Below are positions 50,222 through 57,878 of a DNA stretch of 64,000 nucleotides, one piece after another. Under the pieces are notes generated by a model, which searched no databases, was not told where the DNA came from, and was given only the letters and a program-made list of their open reading frames with translations. The DNA is from Streptomyces albipurpureus. GTDB lineage: Bacteria; Actinomycetota; Actinomycetes; Streptomycetales; Streptomycetaceae. Location: NCBI RefSeq assembly GCF_023701525.1, contig NZ_JAMQAW010000052.1:62001-126000 (forward strand). Direction: 5' to 3'. A program made the translations under genes and the position numbers. How positions within the stretch are numbered: position 1 is the first letter of the stretch; each line of letters opens with the position of its first letter.

Positions 50222-51184
50222 TCACTCCGTTGCCAACCGCCTGCCCCGCAGAAGGAGCAGACCCACTACTCCCATAACGAGCGGAAGTTCCGCAGGGCGC
50301 GGGAGCAGGACCATTCCCTTGTGATCCTGGGACGACACACTATTCGACTCGCGCATCGCCGCGGTCGCCCCACCACCCGCATTGGGGACGGATGCGTAGG
50401 TCTCGGGCTCTTCCAGCCTGCGCCAGTGCTTGACCGGCCAGGCGATGACCACGGCCCGCCCGACGACCAGATCCTCGGAGACCGTCCCCCGCTCGTCCTT
50501 GTCGAGGTGGAAGCGTGAATCGGCCGAATTGGAGCGGTGGTCCCCCATCACGAAGAGCCGCCCGGGCGGCACCTTCACCTCAAAGGTCAGTGAGGAGGGG
50601 ACGTTGCCGGGGTTGAGGTAGGGCTCGATGAGCGGTACCCCGTTGACGGTGACGCGCCCCTTCTCGTCACAGCACTTCACGGTGTCACCACCGACTGCGA
50701 CCACCCGCTTGATCAGGTCCTGCTCATCATCCGACGGCAACAGACCGATGAAGGTGAGCCCCTGTTTGATCTGCTTGACCCCGATGGGGTCGTTCTTCTT
50801 GACCGGGCTGTTCTCCTGCTGGAGCCAGCCGCCGGGGTCCTTGAAGACGATCACATCGCCACGCCGGGGTTTGGAGCCGAACCAGGGGGTGAGCTTGTCC
50901 ACCAGCACCCGGTCCTGGATCTTGATCGTCTGCTCCATGGAGCCCGACGGAATCACAAAGGCCTGCACCAGAAACGTCTTGAGGACCAGCGCGATCATCA
51001 ACGCGACCACTATGAGCAGGGGAATCTCCCCCAAGGCTGAGCGCCTGCGTTTACGCCGCACCTTCTTGGCGAGTCTGCGGCGCTCGGCCCGCCCGGGCAG
51101 TTGCCGGGCCTCATCGGTCCGCCGCGTCCCGGTGGGCAGCGGATTGTCCGTCCGGGGTGCCGCGTGCCGGCCCCGCCTACCCAT
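50222..51184 (-). CDS. sipX: type I signal peptidase SipX
   Basis: 320 residues. A very basic stretch (RRLAKKVRRKRRRS) precedes the anchor IPLLIVVALMIALVLKTFLV. Catalytic Ser in FVIPSGSMEQTI and Lys in DLIKRVVAVGGDTV, box E VMGDHRSNSADSRFH, C-terminal helix LPLVMGVVGLLLLRGRR. The start lies inside the last codons of sipW (8-nt overlap). Confidence 0.94.
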   Translation of the reverse strand: MGRRGRHAAPRTDNPLPTGTRRTDEARQLPGRAERRRLAKKVRRKRRRSALGEIPLLIVVALMIALVLKTFLVQAFVIPSGSMEQTIKIQDRVLVDKLTPWFGSKPRRGDVIVFKDPGGWLQQENSPVKKNDPIGVKQIKQGLTFIGLLPSDDEQDLIKRVVAVGGDTVKCCDEKGRVTVNGVPLIEPYLNPGNVPSSLTFEVKVPPGRLFVMGDHRSNSADSRFHLDKDERGTVSEDLVVGRAVVIAWPVKHWRRLEEPETYASVPNAGGGATAAMRESNSVSSQDHKGMVLLPRPAELPLVMGVVGLLLLRGRRLATE

Positions 51185-52064
51185 CTATGCCGCCGGGCGC
51201 CGACGAACCCATGGGCACACCGGCGGGCGGGGCGCTCCGCCCGCTCATCCGCCCATGGGACGGCCGCGCTGAGGCATCGGGTACGCGGGCGAACGCGTCG
51301 GTCTTTTCCAACGAGGTCAGGCGGCTGACCGGCCAGGCGATCCAGTCCGCGCGCCCCACGACCTTCTCCACCGGAACCATCCCGCCACCGGGCTGACCAA
51401 GATGATCACGGGAGTCACGGGAATCACTCCGATGATCCCCCATCACCCAGAGGGTGCCGTCCGGGACGACGATGTCGAACGCCACCTCGGACGCCTTGTC
51501 GCCGGGATACAGATAGCCCTCGTCGACCGCTACGCCATTCACCTGGATCCCGCCCCCCTTGTCACAGCAGACCACCCGGTCACCGCCCACGCCCACGACT
51601 CGTTTGACGAAATCCGTGTCGTCGGGGTCCATCAGGCCGGTTGCCGTGAGGACACCCCGCGCCGCAGCACTGACCGGATTCTCCTCCAAGCCTTCCCGAA
51701 CAAACGATCCCCTACCGTCGAAGACGATCACATCCCCGCGCTCGGGTTCCGCACCGAAACGGTACGCCAGCTTGTTGACGAGAACCCGGTCCCCGGAGTG
51801 CAGGGCGGGAGCCATCGAACCGCTGGGAATCTGGAACGGCTGGATCACGAAATGGCTGAAGAGCAGGACAACGGTGATGACGGTCACACCCAGGACGGCC
51901 ATTCCGCGCCAGGAGCCGATCCCCAGTCGTGCCCAGATGGATTCCGTGGTGGCCTCAGTACCGGTATCGCCCCGCGAATCCGCAGAGCGCGATCCCTCCG
52001 CCGACTCCCCCGGATGGGGATCGGTGGCGGGATCGCGCTCTGAGTACTTCGCTTCGGTGTCCAT
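51177..52064 (-). CDS. sipW: type I signal peptidase SipW
   Basis: 295 residues. Acidic N-tail, anchor GMAVLGVTVITVVLLFSHFVI, catalytic Ser in FQIPSGSMAPAL and Lys in DFVKRVVGVGGDRV, box E VMGDHRSDSRDSRDH. Unlike the other three, it has no C-terminal hydrophobic anchor and ends in a Pro/Gly/Ser tail. First gene of the sipWXYZ operon, downstream of the rplS terminator. Confidence 0.93.
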   Translation of the reverse strand: MDTEAKYSERDPATDPHPGESAEGSRSADSRGDTGTEATTESIWARLGIGSWRGMAVLGVTVITVVLLFSHFVIQPFQIPSGSMAPALHSGDRVLVNKLAYRFGAEPERGDVIVFDGRGSFVREGLEENPVSAAARGVLTATGLMDPDDTDFVKRVVGVGGDRVVCCDKGGGIQVNGVAVDEGYLYPGDKASEVAFDIVVPDGTLWVMGDHRSDSRDSRDHLGQPGGGMVPVEKVVGRADWIAWPVSRLTSLEKTDAFARVPDASARPSHGRMSGRSAPPAGVPMGSSAPGGIDG

Positions 52065-52156
52065 CGAGGGGGAAGCCTATCCGGCCCGGCTGTGGAGGCG
52101 AATGCGCCCAGAACCAAGGGCTCGGCGCTGCCCCGCAGCTCAAACGGGCAACGAAA

Positions 52157-52187
52157 AACCGGGCCACCGCATCGCGGTAGCCCGGTT
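52157..52187 (-). terminator. rho-independent terminator of rplS
   Basis: AACCGGGCCACCGC and GCGGTAGCCCGGTT pair with one mismatch around ATC. The leftward transcript then reads TTTTCGT. It lies 30 nt beyond the rplS stop and separates the ribosomal gene from sipW. Confidence 0.88.
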
Positions 52188-52216
52188 GCCCATCAGCGCC
52201 CGGCGGGCGCCGTGGC

Positions 52217-52567
52217 TTACCTGTCGCGCTTCTCCTTGATCTTCGCGGCCTTGCCGCGCAGCTCACGGAGGTAGTACAGCTTGGCGCGGCGAACGTCACC
52301 GCGGGTGACCAGCTCGATCTTCTCGAAGATCGGGCTGTGCACCGGGAAGGTGCGCTCAACGCCGACGGAGAAGGAGACCTTGCGAACGGTGAAGGTCTCG
52401 CTGACCCCAGCACCCTGGCGACGGATGACGACGCCCTTGAACTGCTGGATACGGGAGCGGTTGCCCTCGATGACGCGAACGTGCACGTTCACGGTGTCAC
52501 CGGGACGGAACGCCGGAAGGTCGGTCCGCAGCGAGGCGGAGTTGACGGTGTCGAGCACGTGCGACAT
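52217..52567 (-). CDS. rplS: 50S ribosomal protein L19
   Basis: 116 residues from ATG 52567, normal length. Core motifs: FRPGDTVNVHVRVIEGNRSRIQQFKGVVIRRQGAG, SETFTVRKVSFSVGVERTFPVHSP, and the basic YYLRELRGKAAKIKEKR end. The 130-bp gap from trmD may hold a separate promoter. Confidence 0.97.
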   Translation of the reverse strand: MSHVLDTVNSASLRTDLPAFRPGDTVNVHVRVIEGNRSRIQQFKGVVIRRQGAGVSETFTVRKVSFSVGVERTFPVHSPIFEKIELVTRGDVRRAKLYYLRELRGKAAKIKEKRDR

Positions 52568-52697
52568 GTTCGTCTGCTTTCTTCGCGATGCCACAGGTCA
52601 TCAGCGGGAGAGAGGTGGAAATTCGGAGGGCCGCTGCGTCGAAGCGGGCGTCGTGTCCCCCTGTGGCAGGGGCGCGCGCCGGACGTACGGCAACGGC

Positions 52698-53519
52698 CTA
52701 TTCTTCCACGCCTTCCGGCCTGCGCCAAAATCGGCCGCCTGGTTCCGGCGCCCAGCCCAGGATGGAGAGGATCTCCCGGTCCTTCTTGTCGAAGTCACCG
52801 GCTTCGCAGCGTTCCAGGAGATCGGGCCGGTTGAGCGCCGTGCGGCGCAGGGCTTCGTCCCTGCGCCAGCGTGCGATCTTTCCGTGGTGCCCGCTGACCA
52901 GCACATCCGGAATGGCGCGGTCGCGCCACTGCGGCGGCTTGGTGTAGACGGGTCCTTCGAGGAGATTGGCCATCGCGCCCGGGGCGAAGGAGTCATCGCG
53001 ATGGGACTCGGCGTTGCCGAGGACCCCCGGCAGCAACCGGGCCACCGCTTCGGTGATCACCAGCACGGCCGCCTCACCGCCCGCCAGCACATAGTCCCCG
53101 ATGGACACCTCGTACACCGGCATGCGGGTGGCGTACTCGTCGATGACCCGACGGTCGATGCCCTCATAGCGGGCTGGGGTGAAAACCAGCCAGGGCAGGG
53201 CGGAGAGCTCAACGGCGACTTCCTGGGTGAAGGGGCGCCCACTGGGGGTGGGTACCACCAGGACCGGACCGTGAGCACCGGCCTCATAGCCGCTGGCCAG
53301 TGCGTCGTCGAGGGCGTGGCCCCAGGGCTCGGTCTTCATGACCATGCCCGGGCCGCCCCCGTACGGGGTGTCGTCGACCGTGTTGTGCCGGTCATAGGTC
53401 CACTGCCGTAGATCGTGCACCTGGACATCGAGCTGACCGCGGGCGCGGGCCTTGCCGACGAGGGAGACGTTCAGTGGTTCCAGGTACTCGGGGAAGATCG
53501 TGACGACATCGAGCCTCAT
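52698..53519 (-). CDS. trmD: tRNA (guanine-N1-)-methyltransferase
   Basis: 273 residues. It methylates G37 of tRNAs to prevent frameshifting. The trefoil-knot SPOUT features are DVVTIFPEYLEPL, DDTPYGGGPGMVMK, VVPTPSGRPFTQ, RYEGIDRRV and SIGDYVLAGGEAAVLVI. The C-terminal domain has PPQWRDRAIPDVLVSGHHGKI. ATG 53519 overlaps the rimM stop (ATGA). Confidence 0.97.
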   Translation of the reverse strand: MRLDVVTIFPEYLEPLNVSLVGKARARGQLDVQVHDLRQWTYDRHNTVDDTPYGGGPGMVMKTEPWGHALDDALASGYEAGAHGPVLVVPTPSGRPFTQEVAVELSALPWLVFTPARYEGIDRRVIDEYATRMPVYEVSIGDYVLAGGEAAVLVITEAVARLLPGVLGNAESHRDDSFAPGAMANLLEGPVYTKPPQWRDRAIPDVLVSGHHGKIARWRRDEALRRTALNRPDLLERCEAGDFDKKDREILSILGWAPEPGGRFWRRPEGVEE

Positions 53520-54172
53520 CAGGCATCGCCCTCGGCAGCGCGGCCCGAAGCGGAACCCTCGCTGTCCGGGCCTTCGGTGGCGTGGTCGTCGGTCTCGGGG
53601 GCTCGACGGTCCGACGCGTCGTCTGCCGGGGAGGAGGCTTCACGGGAGGAAGCGATCTCGGCACGGTCGTCGATCAGCCCCGGTGGGGGGTCGATGACGG
53701 CCCGCTGCTCCACCAGATCGATCTCGGAGACGATCTCCTCGACGAAGGGGATCATCACCTCGCTGCCATCGGGACGCTCCACGATGAAGAGGTCCTGCGA
53801 GGGCAGATGGCTGACCTCGGTGATCCGGCCGACCTCGGTGCCGTCGACGGTGACCACATCGAGGTCGATGAGCTGGTGGTCGTAGTACTCATCGGGGTCG
53901 TCGGGCGGCGTCTCGGGGTCCACGTCGGCGATCAGCAGGATGTTCCGCAGGGCCTCGGCTCCCGTGCGGTCCCGTACGCCCGCGAAACGCAGCAGCAGCC
54001 GACCGCTGTGCACCCGGCCGGTCTCGATCGTCAGGGGTCCGAGGGCTGCGGGATCGGTGGCGAGCACAGCCCCGGGCGCGAGCCGCTGTTCCGGCTCGTC
54101 CGTACGCACCTCGACGGTGACCTCGCCCTTGATGCCGTGTGCACGGCCGATCCGGGCGACTACCAACTGCAC
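53519..54172 (-). CDS. rimM: ribosome maturation factor RimM
   Basis: 217 residues from GTG 54172. N-terminal RimM domain VARIGRAHGIKGEVTVEVRTDEPEQR, then a PRC barrel (EYYDHQLIDLDVVTVDGTEVGRITEV, VMIPFVEEIVSEIDL). The last 45 or so residues are an Asp/Glu/Ser-rich tail (ETDDHATEGPDSEGSA) not present in the E. coli protein. It assists 30S assembly near S19. Coupled to trmD. Confidence 0.95.
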   Translation of the reverse strand: MQLVVARIGRAHGIKGEVTVEVRTDEPEQRLAPGAVLATDPAALGPLTIETGRVHSGRLLLRFAGVRDRTGAEALRNILLIADVDPETPPDDPDEYYDHQLIDLDVVTVDGTEVGRITEVSHLPSQDLFIVERPDGSEVMIPFVEEIVSEIDLVEQRAVIDPPPGLIDDRAEIASSREASSPADDASDRRAPETDDHATEGPDSEGSASGRAAEGDA

Positions 54173-54306
54173 TTCGCACTCTCTCCTGTCACGGTCCACA
54201 ACCGGTCCGTCGCCCGACCTGCCATCTGGAGCGACAGAGCGGAACCAGGCCGGTCGGTCGGAGACCACCAGTGGGTCCCGACGAACACGGGGTCCCTGAC
54301 GACTAC

Positions 54307-54340
54307 GGGCCGGGGACGGCCGGATGGCCCTCCCCGGCCC
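54307..54340 (-). terminator. hairpin between khpA and rimM
   Basis: GGGCCGGGGA and TCCCCGGCCC are perfect 10-bp arms, with GGCC-GGAT-GGCC nested inside. It lies 20 nt after the khpA stop, dividing rpsP-khpA from rimM-trmD. Confidence 0.65.
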
Positions 54341-54359
54341 GAGCCGGTGTTCAACTGGA

Positions 54360-54599
54360 TCAGCGGACCTGGTCCACGTCGACGAGGTCGACGCGAATGC
54401 CACGACCGCCGATGGCGCCCACGACGGTACGGAGGGCACGGGCGGTACGGCCATTGCGGCCGATCACCTTACCGAGATCATCGGGGTGAACCCGGACCTC
54501 TAGCACCCGACCGCGGCGCAGGTTGCGGGAGGCGACCTGCACATCGTCAGGGTTGTCGACGATGCCCTTCACGAGGTGCTCAAGAGCCTCCTCGAGCAT
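54360..54599 (-). CDS. khpA: KH-domain RNA-binding protein KhpA
   Basis: 79 residues, nearly all one KH domain: LEHLVKGIVDNPDDVQV, VHPDDLGKVIGRNGRTARALRTVV with the GxxG loop GRNG. KhpA, with KhpB/Jag, binds RNA and affects cell elongation in firmicutes. It starts 2 nt after the rpsP stop, as in most Gram-positives. Confidence 0.95.
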   Translation of the reverse strand: MLEEALEHLVKGIVDNPDDVQVASRNLRRGRVLEVRVHPDDLGKVIGRNGRTARALRTVVGAIGGRGIRVDLVDVDQVR

Positions 54600-54601
54600 G
54601 C

Positions 54602-55045
54602 TCAGGCCTCTGTCGACTCAGCGGCGGAGGATTCTGCTGCCTCGTCCGCCTTCTTGTCGGCCTTCTTCGCCTTCGGCGTGATGGCCTCGCCCTTGGGCTC
54701 GCCGGCCTCAAGGGCCTTGGCGAACTCGTCGAACGCTGCGCGCTTGTTCGCCTTGGGCTCGGCCACCAGCAGCGGCGCCGGGGCCGGCAGGCCCTTGTGC
54801 TTCTGCCAGTCGCCGGTGAGCTTCAGGATCGCGAGAACGGGCTCGGTCGGCTGCGCGCCGACGGAGAGCCAGTACTGCGCACGCTCCGAGTCGACCTCGA
54901 TGCGAGAGGGGTTCTGCACCGGGTGGTACAGGCCGATCTCCTCGATGGCCCGGCCATCACGGCGGGTACGGGAGTCAGCAACGACGATGCGGTAGTGAGG
55001 CGCGCGGATCTTGCCCAGACGCTTCAACTTGATCTTGACTGCCAC
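54602..55045 (-). CDS. rpsP: 30S ribosomal protein S16
   Basis: 147 residues from GTG 55045. S16 core: VKIKLKRLGKIRAPHYRIVVADSRTRRDGRAIEEIGLYHP, then GAQPTEPVLAILKLTGDW. The C-terminal 65 residues are a Lys/Ala/Glu-rich extension (KAKKADKKADEAAESSAAES), common in actinobacteria and longer than the 82-residue E. coli protein. Confidence 0.97.
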   Translation of the reverse strand: MAVKIKLKRLGKIRAPHYRIVVADSRTRRDGRAIEEIGLYHPVQNPSRIEVDSERAQYWLSVGAQPTEPVLAILKLTGDWQKHKGLPAPAPLLVAEPKANKRAAFDEFAKALEAGEPKGEAITPKAKKADKKADEAAESSAAESTEA

Positions 55046-55248
55046 GGAAGTGGTGTCTCCTGGTCTTGACGTGGTTGGGCACAACGAGATGCCACGTGGG
55101 GTTGCGGTACTCGGGTGCCCGATGGACGCGTCAGCCGGAGGAGAGAGGGGTCCTGGTCGGCCGTCGAGTACAGCTAGTCATTGTGCCACACGCCGAATGC
55201 GCGCATCCCCCGGACCTGCGCCGCCCCCGTCGGGCGGCCGGGCCGGGG

Positions 55249-55842
55249 TCAGCTCGCCGCGGCGACCGGCTCGGGAATACGGAAGGGCTTGCCGCAGCCT
55301 CCGCAGACGATGGGGGCCTGCGCGAGGACCGACGGCACCACGCGCACATTGCGGCCGCAGTCGCAGACCGCCTTGACCCGCACACCGCCGCCCGATGAGC
55401 CGTGCCGGGCCGCAGGTCCGCGGAAGGAGCGCTTGGTGTCGGATGCGGTGGCGACCGTGTGCGCCTTCAGGGCGCGCTGAAGTCGCTCGATCGTCGGACG
55501 GTAGCGGCGCTTCGCCTCGGGGCTGAGCGCGACCAGCGAGAAGCCGCTGCTGGGATGCGGCTCGTCGGCGTGGTCGAGGCCCATCTCCTCGGCGATCGCA
55601 AGGAATCGACGGTTGTGGTAGCGGCCGGCGCGTGAGGTGTCTCGGACGCCTCTCGCGGCGGCAATGCCGTGGACTGCTTCATGAAGCAGTCGCTCGAAGG
55701 AGAGCTCGGCGCCACAGGCGGACGACGACTCTCCGATCAGGGACTCGGGCGCGGCAAGATCTGGCAGCTCAGGGTGGTACCGCTGGATATCGGCCCATGC
55801 CTGTGCCAGCTCTGCGGCGAGAACAGGTGGTGTCGTGCTCAC
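55249..55842 (-). CDS. SprT-like zinc metalloprotein with C-terminal zinc ribbon
   Basis: 197 residues from GTG 55842, chosen as the start of the conserved MSTTPPVLAAELAQAW block; upstream ATGs at 55878 and 55893 are open. The SprT-like motif is FERLLHEAVHGIAAARGVRDTSR (HExVH) near residues 54-60. A C-terminal CDCGRN...CGGCGKPF pair of CxC/CxxC sites can bind zinc. Related proteins are DNA-protein crosslink or unknown proteases. It lies upstream of rpsP on the same strand. Confidence 0.85.
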   Translation of the reverse strand: MSTTPPVLAAELAQAWADIQRYHPELPDLAAPESLIGESSSACGAELSFERLLHEAVHGIAAARGVRDTSRAGRYHNRRFLAIAEEMGLDHADEPHPSSGFSLVALSPEAKRRYRPTIERLQRALKAHTVATASDTKRSFRGPAARHGSSGGGVRVKAVCDCGRNVRVVPSVLAQAPIVCGGCGKPFRIPEPVAAAS

Positions 55843-56401
55843 GTCGTGATAACGAGCCTGATGTCCCCCGGGTTCCATTACGGGGCATCCCAAATATTTT
55901 GCACGTACCAGTCAGTTGGCGATGATGCGTCCGCACGGGGCGGGTACGACGCATAAACAGAGAAGCTTCACAGCTCCCACCAAGGTGGCATGTAGCGCCT
56001 CGACAGGACTGATGGATTCCGCACCGGAAAACTCACCGAACGGCACCGTTCGCCGGAACACATCCGGCGAAAGAAGCGCCCCACCGAAGCATTTCCTTGA
56101 CCGTGAAAAGTAACCTCAACAAGCCACTGGCCGAAAAGACCTTCACTAGGCCCATCCCCTCCGGGCCCCGCTCCGTCGAGCATCCCCTGGCCTCCCGCGG
56201 AGCAAGCCCCTCCGGGTGGTCTGCGGTGTCCGGAAGCACCCCCTCGCCCGTGAACCAGCCCCTTCGGGGGCGCCCGGCTCCGGTCGCTTCCAGCCAGGAG
56301 ACGGCTTCCGGGGGCGGACGGCCGCAAGGCCGCCCACGAGGGTGCACACCACAGGCGCCCGCCCCCGCCCGCCTACCCCAGGGGTCCGCAACGGACCCGG
56401 C
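55843..56401. other. 559-bp gap upstream of the SprT-like gene
   Basis: Locally lower GC from about 55900 to 56130. No supported gene. It holds two adjacent hairpins (56037-56052 CGAACGG/CCGTTCG and 56051-56069 CGCCGG/CCGGCG), and toward proS a set of G/C-rich imperfect inverted repeats around 56250-56345 (CGGACGGCCGCAAGGCCG). Possible terminator of proS, or a small RNA. Confidence 0.5.
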
Positions 56402-57814
56402 TCAGTACGCCCGCCCGACGATCGCCACCGCGCCCGGGGAATCGTCCGCCGGGGGTACCGACCCGTCCGCCGCGAGAAGGCAGCGCACTGACACGGACTG
56501 CTCGGCCAGCTTGGCCTCGCCCTCCTGCCCCAGGACGGCCCAGGGAATCCTCGCCCAGCCGCCGGCGCTCGCCGCCTCCGCCGCCTCGGCGATCGTGGTC
56601 ACATCGGCGGTACGGGACTCCCGGCGCTCCCGGGACTGGCGCAGCAGCGTTGCCTGGTCCTCCTCCAGCAGGCCCGGGAGCAGCGCGGCCAGGGTGTCGA
56701 TACGGACCGGCTCCTTGCCGCCCGGAATGCGGCGGGCGAGCATCGCGGTGCCCGCCTCCAGGTCGCGCGGTCCGACCTCGACGCGTACCGGAACGCCCTT
56801 CAGTTCCCAGTCCACGGCCCTGCGGCCGAACGGGGTGTCGGTGCGGACGTCAACCTCCACGCGCAGCCCTGCCGCACGCAGTCGGTCCCCGATCTCCCTG
56901 ACCTTCACCACGGCCTCATCGCCCTTGATGGCCATCACCACGACCTGCACGGCGGCGAGACGGGGAGGTACCCGCAGCCCGTTGTCGTCGCCGTGCGACA
57001 TGATCAGTCCGCCGACCATCCGGGTGGAGGTTCCCCAGGACGTCTGCCAGACCAGTTCCTGCTTGCCGTCCTTCGACAGGTAACGGGTGTTGAAGGCCTT
57101 GGCGAAGTTGGTACCGAGTTCATGACTCGTACCCAGTTGGAGGGCCTTGCCGTCGCCCATCATCCCTTCGAGGGTGAGGGTGTTGATGGCTCCGGCGAAC
57201 CGCTCTCTGGGCGTCTTGCGGCCGAGGACCACATCGATGCCGAGGACGTTCACCATGAAGTCGGCGTACACCGCCTGGTGGATGTGGGCGGCGTAGTCGC
57301 GGGCGTCCTCGTAGGTGGCGTGCGCGGTGTGGCCCTCTTGCCAGAGGAATTCGGTGGTGCGCAGGAAGACGCGCGGGCGCATCTCCCAGCGCACCACATT
57401 GGCCCACTGGTTGATGAGCAGGGGCAGGTCCCGATAGCTCTGCACCCATTTGGAGAAGGACTCGTTGATGATCGTCTCCGAGGTGGGACGCACCACGACG
57501 GGCTCGTCGAGCTCCTTGCCGCCGCCGTGGGTCACCACCGCCAGCTCGGGCGCGAAGCCTTCGACGTGCTCGGCCTCCCTGGTCAGATAGGACTGGGGGA
57601 TGAAGAGCGGGAAGTAGGCGTTCTGGGCGCCCGCTGCCTTGATGCGGGCGCCCATCTCCTCCTGCATCCGCTCCCACAGGGCGTAGCCGTACGGTCGGAT
57701 GACCATGGTGCCCCGCACGGGACCGTTGTCCGCCAGTTCCGCCTTGTTGATCAGGTCCTGGTACCAGCGGGGGAAGTCGTCCGCCCGGGGTGTGAGAACG
57801 GGTGCCTTAGCCAT
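56402..57814 (-). CDS. proS: prolyl-tRNA synthetase, archaeal/eukaryal type
   Basis: 470 residues from ATG 57814. Class II aaRS without the bacterial editing insertion. Motif 2 is RPRVFLRTTEFLWQEGHTAHAT, diagnostic of archaeal/eukaryal ProRS. Other features: FPLFIPQSYL, PVVVRPTSETIINESFSKWVQS, QLGTSHELGTNFAKAFNTRY, SHGDDNGLRVPPRLA and the C-terminal zinc-type domain end ...VGRAY with terminal Tyr. It charges tRNA-Pro. Streptomycetes normally also carry a long bacterial-type ProRS elsewhere, so this may be a second copy. Confidence 0.92.
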   Translation of the reverse strand: MAKAPVLTPRADDFPRWYQDLINKAELADNGPVRGTMVIRPYGYALWERMQEEMGARIKAAGAQNAYFPLFIPQSYLTREAEHVEGFAPELAVVTHGGGKELDEPVVVRPTSETIINESFSKWVQSYRDLPLLINQWANVVRWEMRPRVFLRTTEFLWQEGHTAHATYEDARDYAAHIHQAVYADFMVNVLGIDVVLGRKTPRERFAGAINTLTLEGMMGDGKALQLGTSHELGTNFAKAFNTRYLSKDGKQELVWQTSWGTSTRMVGGLIMSHGDDNGLRVPPRLAAVQVVVMAIKGDEAVVKVREIGDRLRAAGLRVEVDVRTDTPFGRRAVDWELKGVPVRVEVGPRDLEAGTAMLARRIPGGKEPVRIDTLAALLPGLLEEDQATLLRQSRERRESRTADVTTIAEAAEAASAGGWARIPWAVLGQEGEAKLAEQSVSVRCLLAADGSVPPADDSPGAVAIVGRAY

Positions 57815-57878
57815 GGCGTGCATCGTACGGCGGCCTGGGGACTCGCCTGGGTGCATTTACGGCGGGGGGGCGACGGTC

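Noticed and set aside
56097..56140. Cobalamin riboswitch (GCCACTGG box near 56120)
   Set aside because: Only the short box-like string is present; the flanking conserved B12-box elements and the required arms are absent.
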